Part shown: piece by piece, positions 1-8,176 of the stretch
How positions within the stretch are numbered: the stretch's first letter is position 1
Layout of the letters: each line of letters starts with the position of its first letter
From: Psychromonas ossibalaenae ATCC BAA-1528
GTDB taxonomy: Bacteria; Pseudomonadota; Gammaproteobacteria; Enterobacterales; Psychromonadaceae
Length of the DNA: 64,000 nt
NCBI RefSeq assembly: GCF_000381745.1
Contig: NZ_KB906990.1
Coordinates: forward strand, 1-64,000
Direction of reading: 5' to 3'
Notes under the pieces: generated by a model
Database searches by the model: none
The model's input: only the letters and a program-made list of their open reading frames with translations
Told to the model about the DNA's origin: nothing
Program-made: the position numbers and the translations under genes

Positions 1-92
1 AACGCCGCACTAAGCGGCAAAAAAATGCTGGCTAAAATTTGTGAGGCACGAACAAAGCCAGCTGTTTTTTGTCCGATTGAGTGCCTTGTTAG
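1..92 (-). mobile_element. integron attC recombination site, cut by the window edge
   Basis: On the minus strand the stretch begins CTAACAAGGCAC and ends TGCGGCGTT, the outer boxes of an integron cassette attC site of the kind found in marine chromosomal integrons. Between them are nested inverted repeats. AAAAAATGCTGGCT (24-37 on the plus strand) pairs with AGCCAGCTGTTTTTT (56-70). The outer arms GCCGCACTAAGCGGC and GTCCGATTGAGTGCC pair imperfectly with unpaired bases, as attC sites do when folded. The final box runs off the left edge. Read this way, the cassette belonging to this site lies at higher coordinates on the minus strand, and further cassettes would lie to the left. No integrase gene is visible in the window. 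Confidence 0.8.
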
Positions 93-840
93 TTGCAACA
101 CTCCGTGAGTGTTTTAATAAAACAGAACCCCAACAACGAAAAACCAAATTATGCGCTGAATGCCAACAACAAAACAGCAATGTAGCCCGCATAAACAAGC
201 GGGAGATAATGTTGCGAAATTGCAGTTTTATAACGTATGAAGACAACTATTAGCGACTTCATTATTGGGCGGAATGTACCGATACAAACCCGAACAAAGC
301 AAATGCTACCGCCGAATATTCCAGAACAATTCACTGGAATACCACACTATTTTCACAACCTTTTTAATATTAATATTTTGGCAACTAACAGCTTATTGTA
401 ATACAAAATGGCGTATTTCCGGTGGAAAGGCGACAGTCGTTTATTTACTTAAATATGAAGTCAGATTACTTGATTCTGAAAACACATCAATGCATTACAA
501 TTAAAAATCAAAGACAAACCATAGAGAAAGGTGGGAAATTGGCGTAATTACGGCAAACCTCTCACACTGTGTATAAAAACATTACTTTGGATATGAAAAG
601 GAAATAATATAACGTCTACATTTTTGTTCACAGTAACGGAGAATATGCGCTTTACAAACTATATGTAAAAACAACAAGGCAGATTATTACTGTTGAGGAT
701 ACACCGGTTGAATTATGAGATGGAGTGGTCTATTCGTCCCGAGAAAAATCTGCACCGAAAAAGTTTAGATAAGCATCTCATGCAGCCAAGGCTATAAAAC
801 TTATAATTTATAGAAAATAAATTTATAAGCATAACCTGAC
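93..840. other. gene-poor stretch, probable decayed cassette DNA
   Basis: No convincing gene was found. Next to the attC site the minus strand has short open frames (for example 149-334, 61 codons, hydrophobic end) that could be the tail of a cassette gene. On the plus strand about 612-716 gives an open run of some 35 codons ending in VEDTPVEL and a stop, with stops just upstream, which looks like a gene remnant. Composition is AT-rich and unlike the neighbouring bamC. The limits of any cassette cannot be set, because a second attC site was not found before bamC. Confidence 0.4.
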
Positions 841-845
841 AGATA

Positions 846-877
846 AAAAACCAGTAGACAAACCGTCCACTGGTTTA
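846..877 (-). terminator. rho-independent terminator after bamC
   Basis: The near-perfect inverted repeat AACCAGTAGACA / TGTCYACTGGTT-type arms (AACCAGTAGAC...GTCCACTGGTT) is followed on the minus strand by a T-run (TTTTTTATC). It lies just beyond the bamC stop codon, so it should end the dapA-bamC transcript. Confidence 0.75.
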
Positions 878-898
878 ATAAATTAAGAATTTGATAAA

Positions 899-2023
899 TT
901 AAAATTCTATGGTTTGTTTATCATTTAACAGCAGAACATGACGCACCTGATCTGTGATACTTAAATAAATATCACTAACCTGCTGGTTTGATAGCGATTT
1001 TTTATCAGCATCTAGCCAGGTAAGAGAAGTACTGCCGTTAGCTAACTCACCTAACTGAATATAATACTCTTCTTCATCAAGCTCGAACGGATTCAAATTA
1101 TTTTCCGCCCAGTATTCATCATCTGGCTGTTCGAATTTAACTAAGTAATAACCAAGGTTTCTGTCAGCATCCACCTTTTTAAAGCTTAACAAGTTAAACA
1201 GTTCCGGCAGTTTATGCCAGGTCTGTAAAAAGTCTGCATCCACAACCCAGGCAGTCTGATGATTATCATCAAAACCTAGTTTTATCGGCAGAGGCTGAGA
1301 ATCTGCATCTTTTAACTGTTCAGACTCATTAATTTCATAAGCATATTCTAATAGATCATTAACAAAACGAATTTCAATATTTTGTTTATTTTTATCAATT
1401 AAATTTACTTTTAATTTTTTACCATCATTAGTTTCTGAATAAGTCAGTGCTTCAACATTTAAAGCAACACTATGACTGTCTGCCGTTTTTTCAATACTGA
1501 AACGATAGCTGGAATTTTTAATCACGCGGTTTTTATTAAGCGCACTGCCGTAAACTGTTTCCTGGCGGATATTACCTGTCTGCAGCTGCTGCAGCGTTTC
1601 ATCCTGTGAAACAATTTCAACATTATTGACAGCAAGATAAGATTGAAGCATATTCCAGACCTTCAGACTCATATCTTCATCTTGGTTAAACGCATTGAAC
1701 CAGACTTTAGTCTGATACTGATCATTAGCCTCGAGCATTACACCTTCTAATACTGGAATCAGCTGCACAGGAGGACGAATATCAACATTATTAACTACAT
1801 TTCCAATCACTTTCTGCTTTTCAGTTAATGCAGGAATATCAAACTGGTTTCTAGCTTCATCATTGGTTAAAGAGCCAGTCTGGTATTTTTCAATTGACTT
1901 AGCCTGGTCATATTCAAATGAGCCGTTAGCTTCCATGCGTGTATCAAAGCGTATACAACCACTTAGTGACAGACTAATAAGAACAGCCGCTGCGCAGCGT
2001 CTTTGTTTAAATAATTTAATCAT
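899..2023 (-). CDS. bamC: outer membrane protein assembly factor BamC (NlpB)
   Basis: Lipoprotein of the Bam complex that helps insert beta-barrel proteins into the outer membrane. The 374-residue protein starts with a short hydrophobic signal and a lipobox LSLSGC, making Cys23 the lipidated residue. The early part has a BamC-like unstructured stretch ending around [12 protein letters not shown], followed by two domains with conserved [11 protein letters not shown] and a C-terminal half of similar fold. Length matches the family (about 340-370). The start codon overlaps the dapA stop as ATGA (2020-2023), and dapA-bamC is the standard gammaproteobacterial operon. Identification rests on this context and on the lipoprotein architecture. 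Confidence 0.9.
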   Translation of the reverse strand: MIKLFKQRRCAAAVLISLSLSGCIRFDTRMEANGSFEYDQAKSIEKYQTGSLTNDEARNQFDIPALTEKQKVIGNVVNNVDIRPPVQLIPVLEGVMLEANDQYQTKVWFNAFNQDEDMSLKVWNMLQSYLAVNNVEIVSQDETLQQLQTGNIRQETVYGSALNKNRVIKNSSYRFSIEKTADSHSVALNVEALTYSETNDGKKLKVNLIDKNKQNIEIRFVNDLLEYAYEINESEQLKDADSQPLPIKLGFDDNHQTAWVVDADFLQTWHKLPELFNLLSFKKVDADRNLGYYLVKFEQPDDEYWAENNLNPFELDEEEYYIQLGELANGSTSLTWLDADKKSLSNQQVSDIYLSITDQVRHVLLLNDKQTIEF

Positions 2024-2901
2024 GAATATAATTTTGCTTTAGTTAAGGCATCGCGAACAACAGACTGGTATTGCTCCGAAAGAATAGTTAATGGTAAACG
2101 GCAGTCTGCAGAGGGGATAAGCCCAAGTTCAGCACAAGCCCATTTAACTGGAATAGGGTTAGCTTCAACAAACAATTTCTGATGAACCGGCATTAAGCGG
2201 CTGTTAATCTGCTGCGCATCTTCAGCCTGAGCGCTTAACGCTTTTTCACACATTTCAGCCATCTGCACAGGGGCAACATTACTGGTTACCGAAATAACGC
2301 CATGTCCACCCTGAAGCATAAAATCACAGCCTGTTTCATCGTCACCACTGTATAAAACAAAATCATCAGCAGCCAGTGCCTTAATTTCTGAGAGGCGTTC
2401 TAAATCGCCGGTTGCTTCTTTGATACCGATAATGTTTTTGATTTCAGATAAACGGGCAACCGTTTCAGGAAGCATATCCACGGCCGTGCGGCCTGGTACG
2501 TTATAAAGAATCTGCGGTAAATCACAAGACTCAGCAATTGCTTTAAAATGCAGGAAAAGACCTTCTTGTGTTGGTTTGTTATAATACGGTGTTACATTCA
2601 AACCGGCAACAATGCCGCTGTTAGCAAATAATTTGCTTAAAAATATTGCTTCGGCTGTTGAGTTAGCACCGTTACCTGCAATAACGGGAATACGGCCTGC
2701 AGCAAATTCAAGAGTTTTCATTACAACTTTTACGTGATCTTCCACAACTAACGTTGCAGACTCGCCGGTTGTACCCACTGCTACAATCGCAGAGGTTCCT
2801 GACTTAATATGAAATTCAACAAGTTCTTTTAATGCAGGAAAATTTATTTCACCGTTTTGATCCATTGGTGTCACGAGTGCGACAATACTACCTGTTAACA
2901 T
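2020..2901 (-). CDS. dapA: 4-hydroxy-tetrahydrodipicolinate synthase
   Basis: Condenses pyruvate with aspartate semialdehyde, the first step dedicated to diaminopimelate and lysine. The 293-residue TIM-barrel protein carries the family motifs GTTGESATL, the catalytic YNVPGRT tyrosine and the Schiff-base lysine in GIKEATGD. A longer open frame reaches 2958, but ATG at 2901 is preferred. It begins [12 protein letters not shown] like the family and follows AGGAGC at good spacing. It overlaps bamC by four bases downstream. The divergent cnoX-like gene starts at 3078, so both promoters lie in the 2902-3077 gap. Confidence 0.96.
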   Translation of the reverse strand: MLTGSIVALVTPMDQNGEINFPALKELVEFHIKSGTSAIVAVGTTGESATLVVEDHVKVVMKTLEFAAGRIPVIAGNGANSTAEAIFLSKLFANSGIVAGLNVTPYYNKPTQEGLFLHFKAIAESCDLPQILYNVPGRTAVDMLPETVARLSEIKNIIGIKEATGDLERLSEIKALAADDFVLYSGDDETGCDFMLQGGHGVISVTSNVAPVQMAEMCEKALSAQAEDAQQINSRLMPVHQKLFVEANPIPVKWACAELGLIPSADCRLPLTILSEQYQSVVRDALTKAKLYS

Positions 2902-3077
2902 GTTAAAAGCTCCTATATATTGTTTTTCAATGGTACTTTTGCAGGCTGTTAAAAACAAGCAATAAAGCCAATAGATTTAGCTTCTTAGATCAAAAATTCA
3001 TTATTGGTGGTTAGCTTCTCCTTTTTAGAGGATAATCCTGCTATTAACAATAAAAATAAGATAAGGCTGAGAATAAA

Positions 3078-3929
3078 ATGCAAGTTAATAATTACGACGT
3101 TAGCGTCTCGACTTTTCCACAGATAATTATTGAAGGTTCAAAAGAAAAACCTGTTCTAGTAGTTTTCTGGTCGCAGCAGTGCTCAGTTTGCCATAGCCTG
3201 CTTCCGTTATTAGATAAAATACACGATGAAGACAATCAGGCTTTTACACTAGCGCGTATTAACTGCGACGTAGAGGAGCAGATAGTATCTCATTTCGGAG
3301 TGCAGAGCGTACCAAGTGTATTTATGTTTGTTGACGGTCAGGGAGTAGATGGATTTGCCGGCGAGCAGAGCGAAGAGTTTGTCCGTCTGTTTATAAAAAA
3401 ACACACGCCGGATCAGGCCTTAACGCTGCTGAGTCAGGGGCAGACATTATATGCTCAGGGTCAATTAACAGAAGCCAAAACAGCGATATTACAAGCGGTA
3501 AAATTAGCACCAGATAATAACGATATTAAACTGGCTTTGGCACAGATTTACCTGGGACTTGGCGAACATGAAAATGCACAGCCAATATTAGCGCTAATTC
3601 CCGCAGAAGATCAGACCATGATCTACCACAGTTTGATTTCTCAGTTAGACGTGGCTATGCAGTCTGCACAAACTCCGGAGATTACGGCTTTAGAAGCTTT
3701 ACTGGAAACGGCTGAAGATAAAATAGCTGTCGAATATAAACTTGCTCTTGAATATAAACAGGCGAACAGGAACAGTGAAGCATTAACTTTATTGTATAAA
3801 ATACTGCTAACTGATGTCGGTTATGAAAACGGTGAAGCGAAAAAGACTATGCTAGATCTGTTAGCTGCCGTTGATGATCCCAGTCTGGTGAGTGAATACC
3901 GGCGTAAACTGTACAGTTTATTATACTAG
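3078..3929 (+). CDS. thioredoxin-TPR co-chaperone, YbbN/CnoX family
   Basis: The 283-residue protein has an N-terminal thioredoxin fold (about 1-110) with a redox motif W-SQQ-C35-S-V-C38 and a C-terminal TPR region (about 115-283, with ALAQIYLGLGEHENAQPIL as one repeat). That is the architecture of YbbN/CnoX, which holds unfolded proteins and hands them to GroEL or DnaK under oxidative stress. The E. coli protein has lost the first cysteine. This one keeps both, so it may retain oxidoreductase activity, as reported for some relatives. It stands alone, divergent from dapA. No strong Shine-Dalgarno is seen before the ATG (AAGGCTGAGAATAAAATG). Confidence 0.85.
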   Translation: MQVNNYDVSVSTFPQIIIEGSKEKPVLVVFWSQQCSVCHSLLPLLDKIHDEDNQAFTLARINCDVEEQIVSHFGVQSVPSVFMFVDGQGVDGFAGEQSEEFVRLFIKKHTPDQALTLLSQGQTLYAQGQLTEAKTAILQAVKLAPDNNDIKLALAQIYLGLGEHENAQPILALIPAEDQTMIYHSLISQLDVAMQSAQTPEITALEALLETAEDKIAVEYKLALEYKQANRNSEALTLLYKILLTDVGYENGEAKKTMLDLLAAVDDPSLVSEYRRKLYSLLY

Positions 3930-3946
3930 CTGCTGAACAGAATAAC

Positions 3947-3972
3947 CTGAGCTGTGTATCTCTGCAGCTCAG
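3947..3972. terminator. hairpin between convergent genes
   Basis: CTGAGCTG and CAGCTCAG form an eight-pair stem with a ten-base loop in the 60-base gap between the convergent cnoX-like and Nudix genes. The following TATTTTAC is a weak T-tract, so termination is plausible but not certain. Confidence 0.5.
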
Positions 3973-3990
3973 TATTTTACCCCGCGGCCG

Positions 3991-4392
3991 TTAATCAATC
4001 AGACCTTGAATTTTCAACCACTCCATTACTGCAGCCGTTGCCTTTGAACCTGAACGCAGCTGCTGATAACTTAGAAATTCTAACTGCTCTATCTCATTGT
4101 CCGGACTAAGCTCACCGCTATAATCAGCGACATAACAGGTGAGTTTTACAATAGTACCTTTATTTTTACCGTCTGCCTGCGCAGAAAAAGTTTCTACGTA
4201 GCGAATAGTTTCAGGTACAAGATCAACCGATAATTCTTCTTTAACTTCACGAATTAAAGCCTGATGATCGGACTCTCCTACCTCTCGCTTCCCGCCGGGA
4301 ATATAAAACAGCTCTTTTCCCTTAGAGCGCGCTGTCAGTAATTTCCCTTGTTCAATATATAACCAGGCCAGTTTGTCGATTTGTTTACTCAT
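3991..4392 (-). CDS. small Nudix hydrolase
   Basis: Hydrolyses a nucleoside diphosphate linked to another group; the substrate cannot be told. The 133-residue protein is essentially one Nudix domain. The Nudix box runs from Gly34 (GGKREVGE) through the metal-binding REVKEE at 48-53, where the usual glycine after EE-x is a serine. The ending EQLEFLSYQQLRSGSKATAAVMEWL is typical of family members that act on nucleotides. The gene follows the secreted hydrolase by 20 bases on the same strand, so the two may be co-transcribed, although no functional link is obvious. Confidence 0.85.
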   Translation of the reverse strand: MSKQIDKLAWLYIEQGKLLTARSKGKELFYIPGGKREVGESDHQALIREVKEELSVDLVPETIRYVETFSAQADGKNKGTIVKLTCYVADYSGELSPDNEIEQLEFLSYQQLRSGSKATAAVMEWLKIQGLID

Positions 4393-4412
4393 GTATGTTC
4401 CTTCAAAACTAC

Positions 4413-5396
4413 TTATTTAATTGTCTCTGTTATCCAGGGGCCTATGTAATTCGAAGCTGAAATAATTAAAGAAAAATGATTTTCATTTTCCACCATTCGA
4501 ATCTCTTTGCTGTCTGTTCTGCTGTTATCAGCGGCAAAGCGGGTCACTTTTAACGGATCAAACGCTTCATCTTGTGCGCCGATCCACAGCCCGAATTTTG
4601 CTAGCTCTGCTATCTGCTCGTCTGGAGAATGAGGTGTCACAGCATTAGACATATTAACGGTATTAAAGGTAACTATTTCCGGGTTCTTTTTTAATACACG
4701 TTCAGGAAAGTTGAAATGAATTGCTTTTGCATGACCAAAAAGCAGACCGCCGCTGATAGAGTTTAAAACAAAATCAGAGGTATTTACCGTTGAAAACTCG
4801 AACCGCTCCTTATCGTCTGCATCGTAATTCGTTTCAGATCTGAAGCCAAAATAGGGAGAAAGAAAAACATAACCGGCAGTATCCGCTCTGTCCTCCCAGC
4901 TTGAGTAATTAAGTGCCAGCCCGGCTCCTCCAGAATGACCGCCGACAAAAACAGGCAGATTTGGATATTTACTGCGTGCCTCTTTAATGATGTTGTTGAT
5001 ATCAGACCATACCTGCTCAACCTCAGGAGTATCTCCCCTTTCACCTCCCGATGCACCATGGCCGCGGATATCCGGCATATAAACAGCAACAGAAAAATCA
5101 TCACGTAAACCGATACCGATATGATTATAGGTAAGTCCGCTATGCGCGCCTGCGCCGTGATAGAAAACCAGCACGGCTTTTGCCTGCTCAGGAAGATAAG
5201 CACGATAAGCTAATGACATGCCGTCACTGGCCTGAGTATATTCAAGCGGCTGCAGCGGCTTTTGCTCGGCGCCTTTAATTTCACTAAGAGAGAAAAAGTC
5301 TTTAGGAGGATTTGATGAATTAGAATCAGCCTGAGCGGCTGTCGATGCAAAAGGTAAAACTAAGCTGAGCGTTAATAATAGCGGTCTAAATTTCAT
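4413..5396 (-). CDS. exported alpha/beta hydrolase (monoacylglycerol lipase / S33-like)
   Basis: A 327-residue hydrolase with an N-terminal signal peptide (hydrophobic 4-20, likely cut after AAQA at 23), so probably periplasmic. The oxyanion region is VFYHGAGAHSG, the strand-turn is DIRGHGAS (109-116), and the nucleophile elbow GHSGG places the catalytic serine at 155. The acid is likely in IGAQDEAFDP and the histidine in ENENHFSL. This layout fits the serine aminopeptidase S33 / lysophospholipase group. Substrate is unknown. It sits upstream of the Nudix gene and downstream of the SMC operon, with 37 bases to the Toprim gene. Confidence 0.8.
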   Translation of the reverse strand: MKFRPLLLTLSLVLPFASTAAQADSNSSNPPKDFFSLSEIKGAEQKPLQPLEYTQASDGMSLAYRAYLPEQAKAVLVFYHGAGAHSGLTYNHIGIGLRDDFSVAVYMPDIRGHGASGGERGDTPEVEQVWSDINNIIKEARSKYPNLPVFVGGHSGGAGLALNYSSWEDRADTAGYVFLSPYFGFRSETNYDADDKERFEFSTVNTSDFVLNSISGGLLFGHAKAIHFNFPERVLKKNPEIVTFNTVNMSNAVTPHSPDEQIAELAKFGLWIGAQDEAFDPLKVTRFAADNSRTDSKEIRMVENENHFSLIISASNYIGPWITETIK

Positions 5397-5433
5397 AATT
5401 AATTCCTTTTAATACAATTAATGTCTTCGAAAA

Positions 5434-6294
5434 TTATAATGGATACAAAGCAAGTTTTATATTATGCCCGAGCATATGTTCCTGTTTAAGGGTTTTGCGC
5501 TGTCGGCACATTTCATCAAAAGCCTGCTGACACTTCTCGGCTAAATCTGTTTTTTGTTTCAGGTAAGTGATGCTTTTCTGCTGATTAAACCATTCATTTT
5601 CAGCACCAAGTAATTTCATATTTATGATCGAACTGTCTTGCGGTGTTAACCAGTGATGTGCACCACTGGTCAACGCTATTTCAATACCAGCAGGATCTAA
5701 ATCAGAAAAACAAACTAACTGGTGACTGCCTGCAAAACGACGAAAGAACTGATAAGCCTTCATCGTACTGCGGTCTTCTCGGACTTCACCACGGTATAGC
5801 CATAATGCCTCTTGTAACGACTCCGGCATATTTAACTTATCAAGCACCGCCATAATTTCAAGGTTTTCCACAAAGACAATTTTTTGGTGCTCAATAGAAG
5901 TGATTTGATCGGCATTAATAGTCAAACCGAATGCAGTGAAAGGACTAACGGTGTGCACCTGTTGATTCAGCCGGATCGTATGTAAACTATTAACCAATAC
6001 ATAGTTCCGGCTGACCGGATAGGCATTGTTTTTTTCATTACGATCCCCGCCAGCCACCTCTCTACGGCTTTGCAGATCTGGATAAGGATCGCGAAACAGC
6101 TCTAACCCGTTTTCCTGAAATACTCTTTCAATTAAAGCCTGACGATCATTATCAATAAAGTGAAGATAACCCTCTTTAATATCACCAAAACTATATTCGT
6201 TATTTAAACGGGTCAATGAACTAGACAGTTTAAGCTTGCCGTTACACAGAGTTTTAAATTTCTTCTGGCAAAACTGATACAGGCCTTTGTTCAT
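5434..6294 (-). CDS. Toprim nuclease subunit, JetD/MksG-like
   Basis: Probable DNA-cleaving subunit of the SMC operon. In the 286-residue protein a Toprim fold occupies the C-terminal half, with the first acidic motif VFVEN (Glu143) and the second CFSDLDPAG (Asp198, Asp200), the same spacing and wording as in JetD/MksG. The start chosen is ATG 6294, which overlaps the upstream stop as ATGA; a GTG at 6300 is an alternative. Canonical JetD is about 380-400 residues with a separate N-terminal arm. Here only about 130 residues precede the Toprim part, so the arm is short or different. Role in cutting plasmid DNA is inferred from the family. Confidence 0.75.
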   Translation of the reverse strand: MNKGLYQFCQKKFKTLCNGKLKLSSSLTRLNNEYSFGDIKEGYLHFIDNDRQALIERVFQENGLELFRDPYPDLQSRREVAGGDRNEKNNAYPVSRNYVLVNSLHTIRLNQQVHTVSPFTAFGLTINADQITSIEHQKIVFVENLEIMAVLDKLNMPESLQEALWLYRGEVREDRSTMKAYQFFRRFAGSHQLVCFSDLDPAGIEIALTSGAHHWLTPQDSSIINMKLLGAENEWFNQQKSITYLKQKTDLAEKCQQAFDEMCRQRKTLKQEHMLGHNIKLALYPL

Positions 6295-7553
6295 ATGCAC
6301 CTTTGTATATTATCTTTTAATACAATAACCACATCATTATAACTGTAGTTATGAGTGGTCCCTGACAGTTTTACCCCCTTCATATTAATATCAAGGGCAG
6401 CCTGCTGCTCGTTGGTTAACTTACAATAACAGCTGAAAACCAGCTCAATCCACGCTTTGGGCTCGATACTTTGCGCGCTCTGCGACCAGTCTGTACACTC
6501 ACTCTGCCAGTATTTTATAGCCGAAACAGGTTTACCACTAGTAATCGCCTGTTCAAACAGACGCTCTGTCTGCTCTTCAAAGTAATCATGGCTGGCGGCA
6601 ACTTGTTCAATTTCAGTTAATTCAACCGAGGCGCTTTCCCGCTCTTTAAGCTCTATCGGACTGGCCTGTTTACGCAGCGCCTGCACGATGGCAATTAACG
6701 GTGCCTCAAGTGCACTGTTCCTGGTATCGGCATAGGATTTGAGTTTAAGAGGCGCCGCAAACTTAAGTCTATTATCAAGGCTCTGATCTTCAAAAAGTGT
6801 TTCACTAATTTCAAATTCAGGATGTTTGTGCAGGTAGCGCGCCATATTACGCAGCAAGCTGGCTTGTTTTTCATCACGACGTAAGCGGAACAAACTCAAA
6901 CGCATATTATCAATAATAAAACGCAGACGCGGCAGGGTCTGGTTAAACCAGTACACAAAAGAACTTATTTTACGTGCAAATTCAATCGGACATGCCCAGT
7001 TTGTCCATTCATAACAGGCTTCAGGATCAATCTGCTGCAGTTCAGTTAACAGTTTCTGCGCGTAAACCAAGGCACGTTCATTTTCGCGCACTTTAGCGCT
7101 TAAAGTGCTGACAAAACCAAACTGGCTGGAAATAGCATAATGCATATTATCTAAGCTGACATTAAGATTATCTTTTGCTTCATAAAGCAGGTCGTCGAGC
7201 TGATCCAGATAATATTCGGCATCATCGTACTGACTGTGTAAGATAGACAGTTGATAATCTTTAACGGTATCGTCTAATACATCAATGACTTTACCCATGT
7301 CGCTTAACTGCCGATAGCTGCTTTGTTTACGCATCAGACGATTAAGCATACGTTTCAGCTCAGCGGTAACTCGATACTCTCCGGGCTCGTCATCGGGCCG
7401 CAGCAGCCCCTTTTTATGCAGAATATTGAGCTGCCGGTTGTCTTGTTCGTCAGCAGCCGTCGAGCCGTAAACATAAGCATCGGCAAGCAGCTGGTCGTGA
7501 CAACCAATCTGTCTTAATAACTCCGCAACTTGTCCAGCATCATAACCCGCCAT
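6291..7553 (-). CDS. kleisin-like subunit, JetA/MksF-like
   Basis: Probable kleisin that bridges the two SMC heads. The 420-residue protein starts with a helical N-terminal region resembling a winged helix (QVAELLRQIG...ILHKKGLLRPDDEPGEYRVTAELKRML), followed by long helices (about 90-170) with heptad-like leucines and a mixed C-terminal part. That is the general plan of MksF/MukF kleisins. No motif identifies it on its own. The call depends on position between the MksE-like and Toprim genes and on size. Its start overlaps the upstream stop as TAATG at 7551-7555, indicating tight translational coupling. Confidence 0.6.
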   Translation of the reverse strand: MAGYDAGQVAELLRQIGCHDQLLADAYVYGSTAADEQDNRQLNILHKKGLLRPDDEPGEYRVTAELKRMLNRLMRKQSSYRQLSDMGKVIDVLDDTVKDYQLSILHSQYDDAEYYLDQLDDLLYEAKDNLNVSLDNMHYAISSQFGFVSTLSAKVRENERALVYAQKLLTELQQIDPEACYEWTNWACPIEFARKISSFVYWFNQTLPRLRFIIDNMRLSLFRLRRDEKQASLLRNMARYLHKHPEFEISETLFEDQSLDNRLKFAAPLKLKSYADTRNSALEAPLIAIVQALRKQASPIELKERESASVELTEIEQVAASHDYFEEQTERLFEQAITSGKPVSAIKYWQSECTDWSQSAQSIEPKAWIELVFSCYCKLTNEQQAALDINMKGVKLSGTTHNYSYNDVVIVLKDNIQRCI

Positions 7554-8176
7554 TAAAACAGTAACTCCTCTTGCTGCTGTTGTTCACTCTCCGGCAATTC
7601 AACACGTTCAGAGTCATTTAAAAATTCGATCAGCAGATAGATCAGATCAAAACGCGCCGTTGCATAATAGCGGCTGCTGCCGGCATTTTTACGCACTAAG
7701 TAGCCCGTTTCTTCAAGCTTCTGAAAAATCAGAACCAGCTGTTCACGCGTTTCGACTTTGTTAGTCTTAAAAGGTTTAATCGACGTTAAACGGCGAAGCT
7801 GCTCACGCAGAGTCTGATCATGTTCAAAGGGATCAAATAACTCATTAATATTAACAACCGACTTAGCACGTAACGGCAGATCAGTCTGACTGGCCGTTAA
7901 CAGCAGCTCTAAAAACTCCACCATAGGACGGAATGAGCTGCGGATATCGCTGAAAAGCGCAGTCAGCTCGGCACTGTTATCCTGGTCTACCTGTTGAAAT
8001 GTACAGTAATAGGCATCTGCGCTGTCCAGGTAGGTTAAATTTCTGTCTAAATTAGCTAAGAAATCTTCTACGCGAAGGCTGTTCTCAGGTGCTTTTAAAT
8101 ACTCAAATTCATCAGCAAACGCAGTTTCACAAATAACGGCACCGGTCAGCAGCTGTTCTACAGTTTGTTTAAACAT
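7553..8176 (-). CDS. KITE-type accessory subunit, JetB/MksE-like
   Basis: A 207-residue protein with the size and character of MksE/JetB, the small winged-helix partner of the kleisin. It is helical in the first 100 residues, then has a winged-helix-like stretch (about 130-185: LRRLTSIKPFKTN, LVLIFQKLEETGYLVRKNAGSSRYYATARFDLIYLLIEF). The tail is acidic and Gln/Glu-rich (ESEQQQQEE). It overlaps the SMC stop as TAATG (8174-8178) and the kleisin start as TAATG. The assignment is by fold pattern and operon position; sequence identity to known MksE proteins was not measured. Confidence 0.6.
   Translation of the reverse strand: MFKQTVEQLLTGAVICETAFADEFEYLKAPENSLRVEDFLANLDRNLTYLDSADAYYCTFQQVDQDNSAELTALFSDIRSSFRPMVEFLELLLTASQTDLPLRAKSVVNINELFDPFEHDQTLREQLRRLTSIKPFKTNKVETREQLVLIFQKLEETGYLVRKNAGSSRYYATARFDLIYLLIEFLNDSERVELPESEQQQQEELLF

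Noticed and set aside
265-504. Plus-strand open frame of 79 codons beginning MGGMYRYKPEQ
   Set aside because: No ribosome site, no family features, in cassette-like decayed DNA; not supported as a gene.
4784-5203. 139-codon minus frame inside the secreted hydrolase gene
   Set aside because: Out-of-frame shadow of the alpha/beta hydrolase, whose catalytic motifs lie in the other frame.
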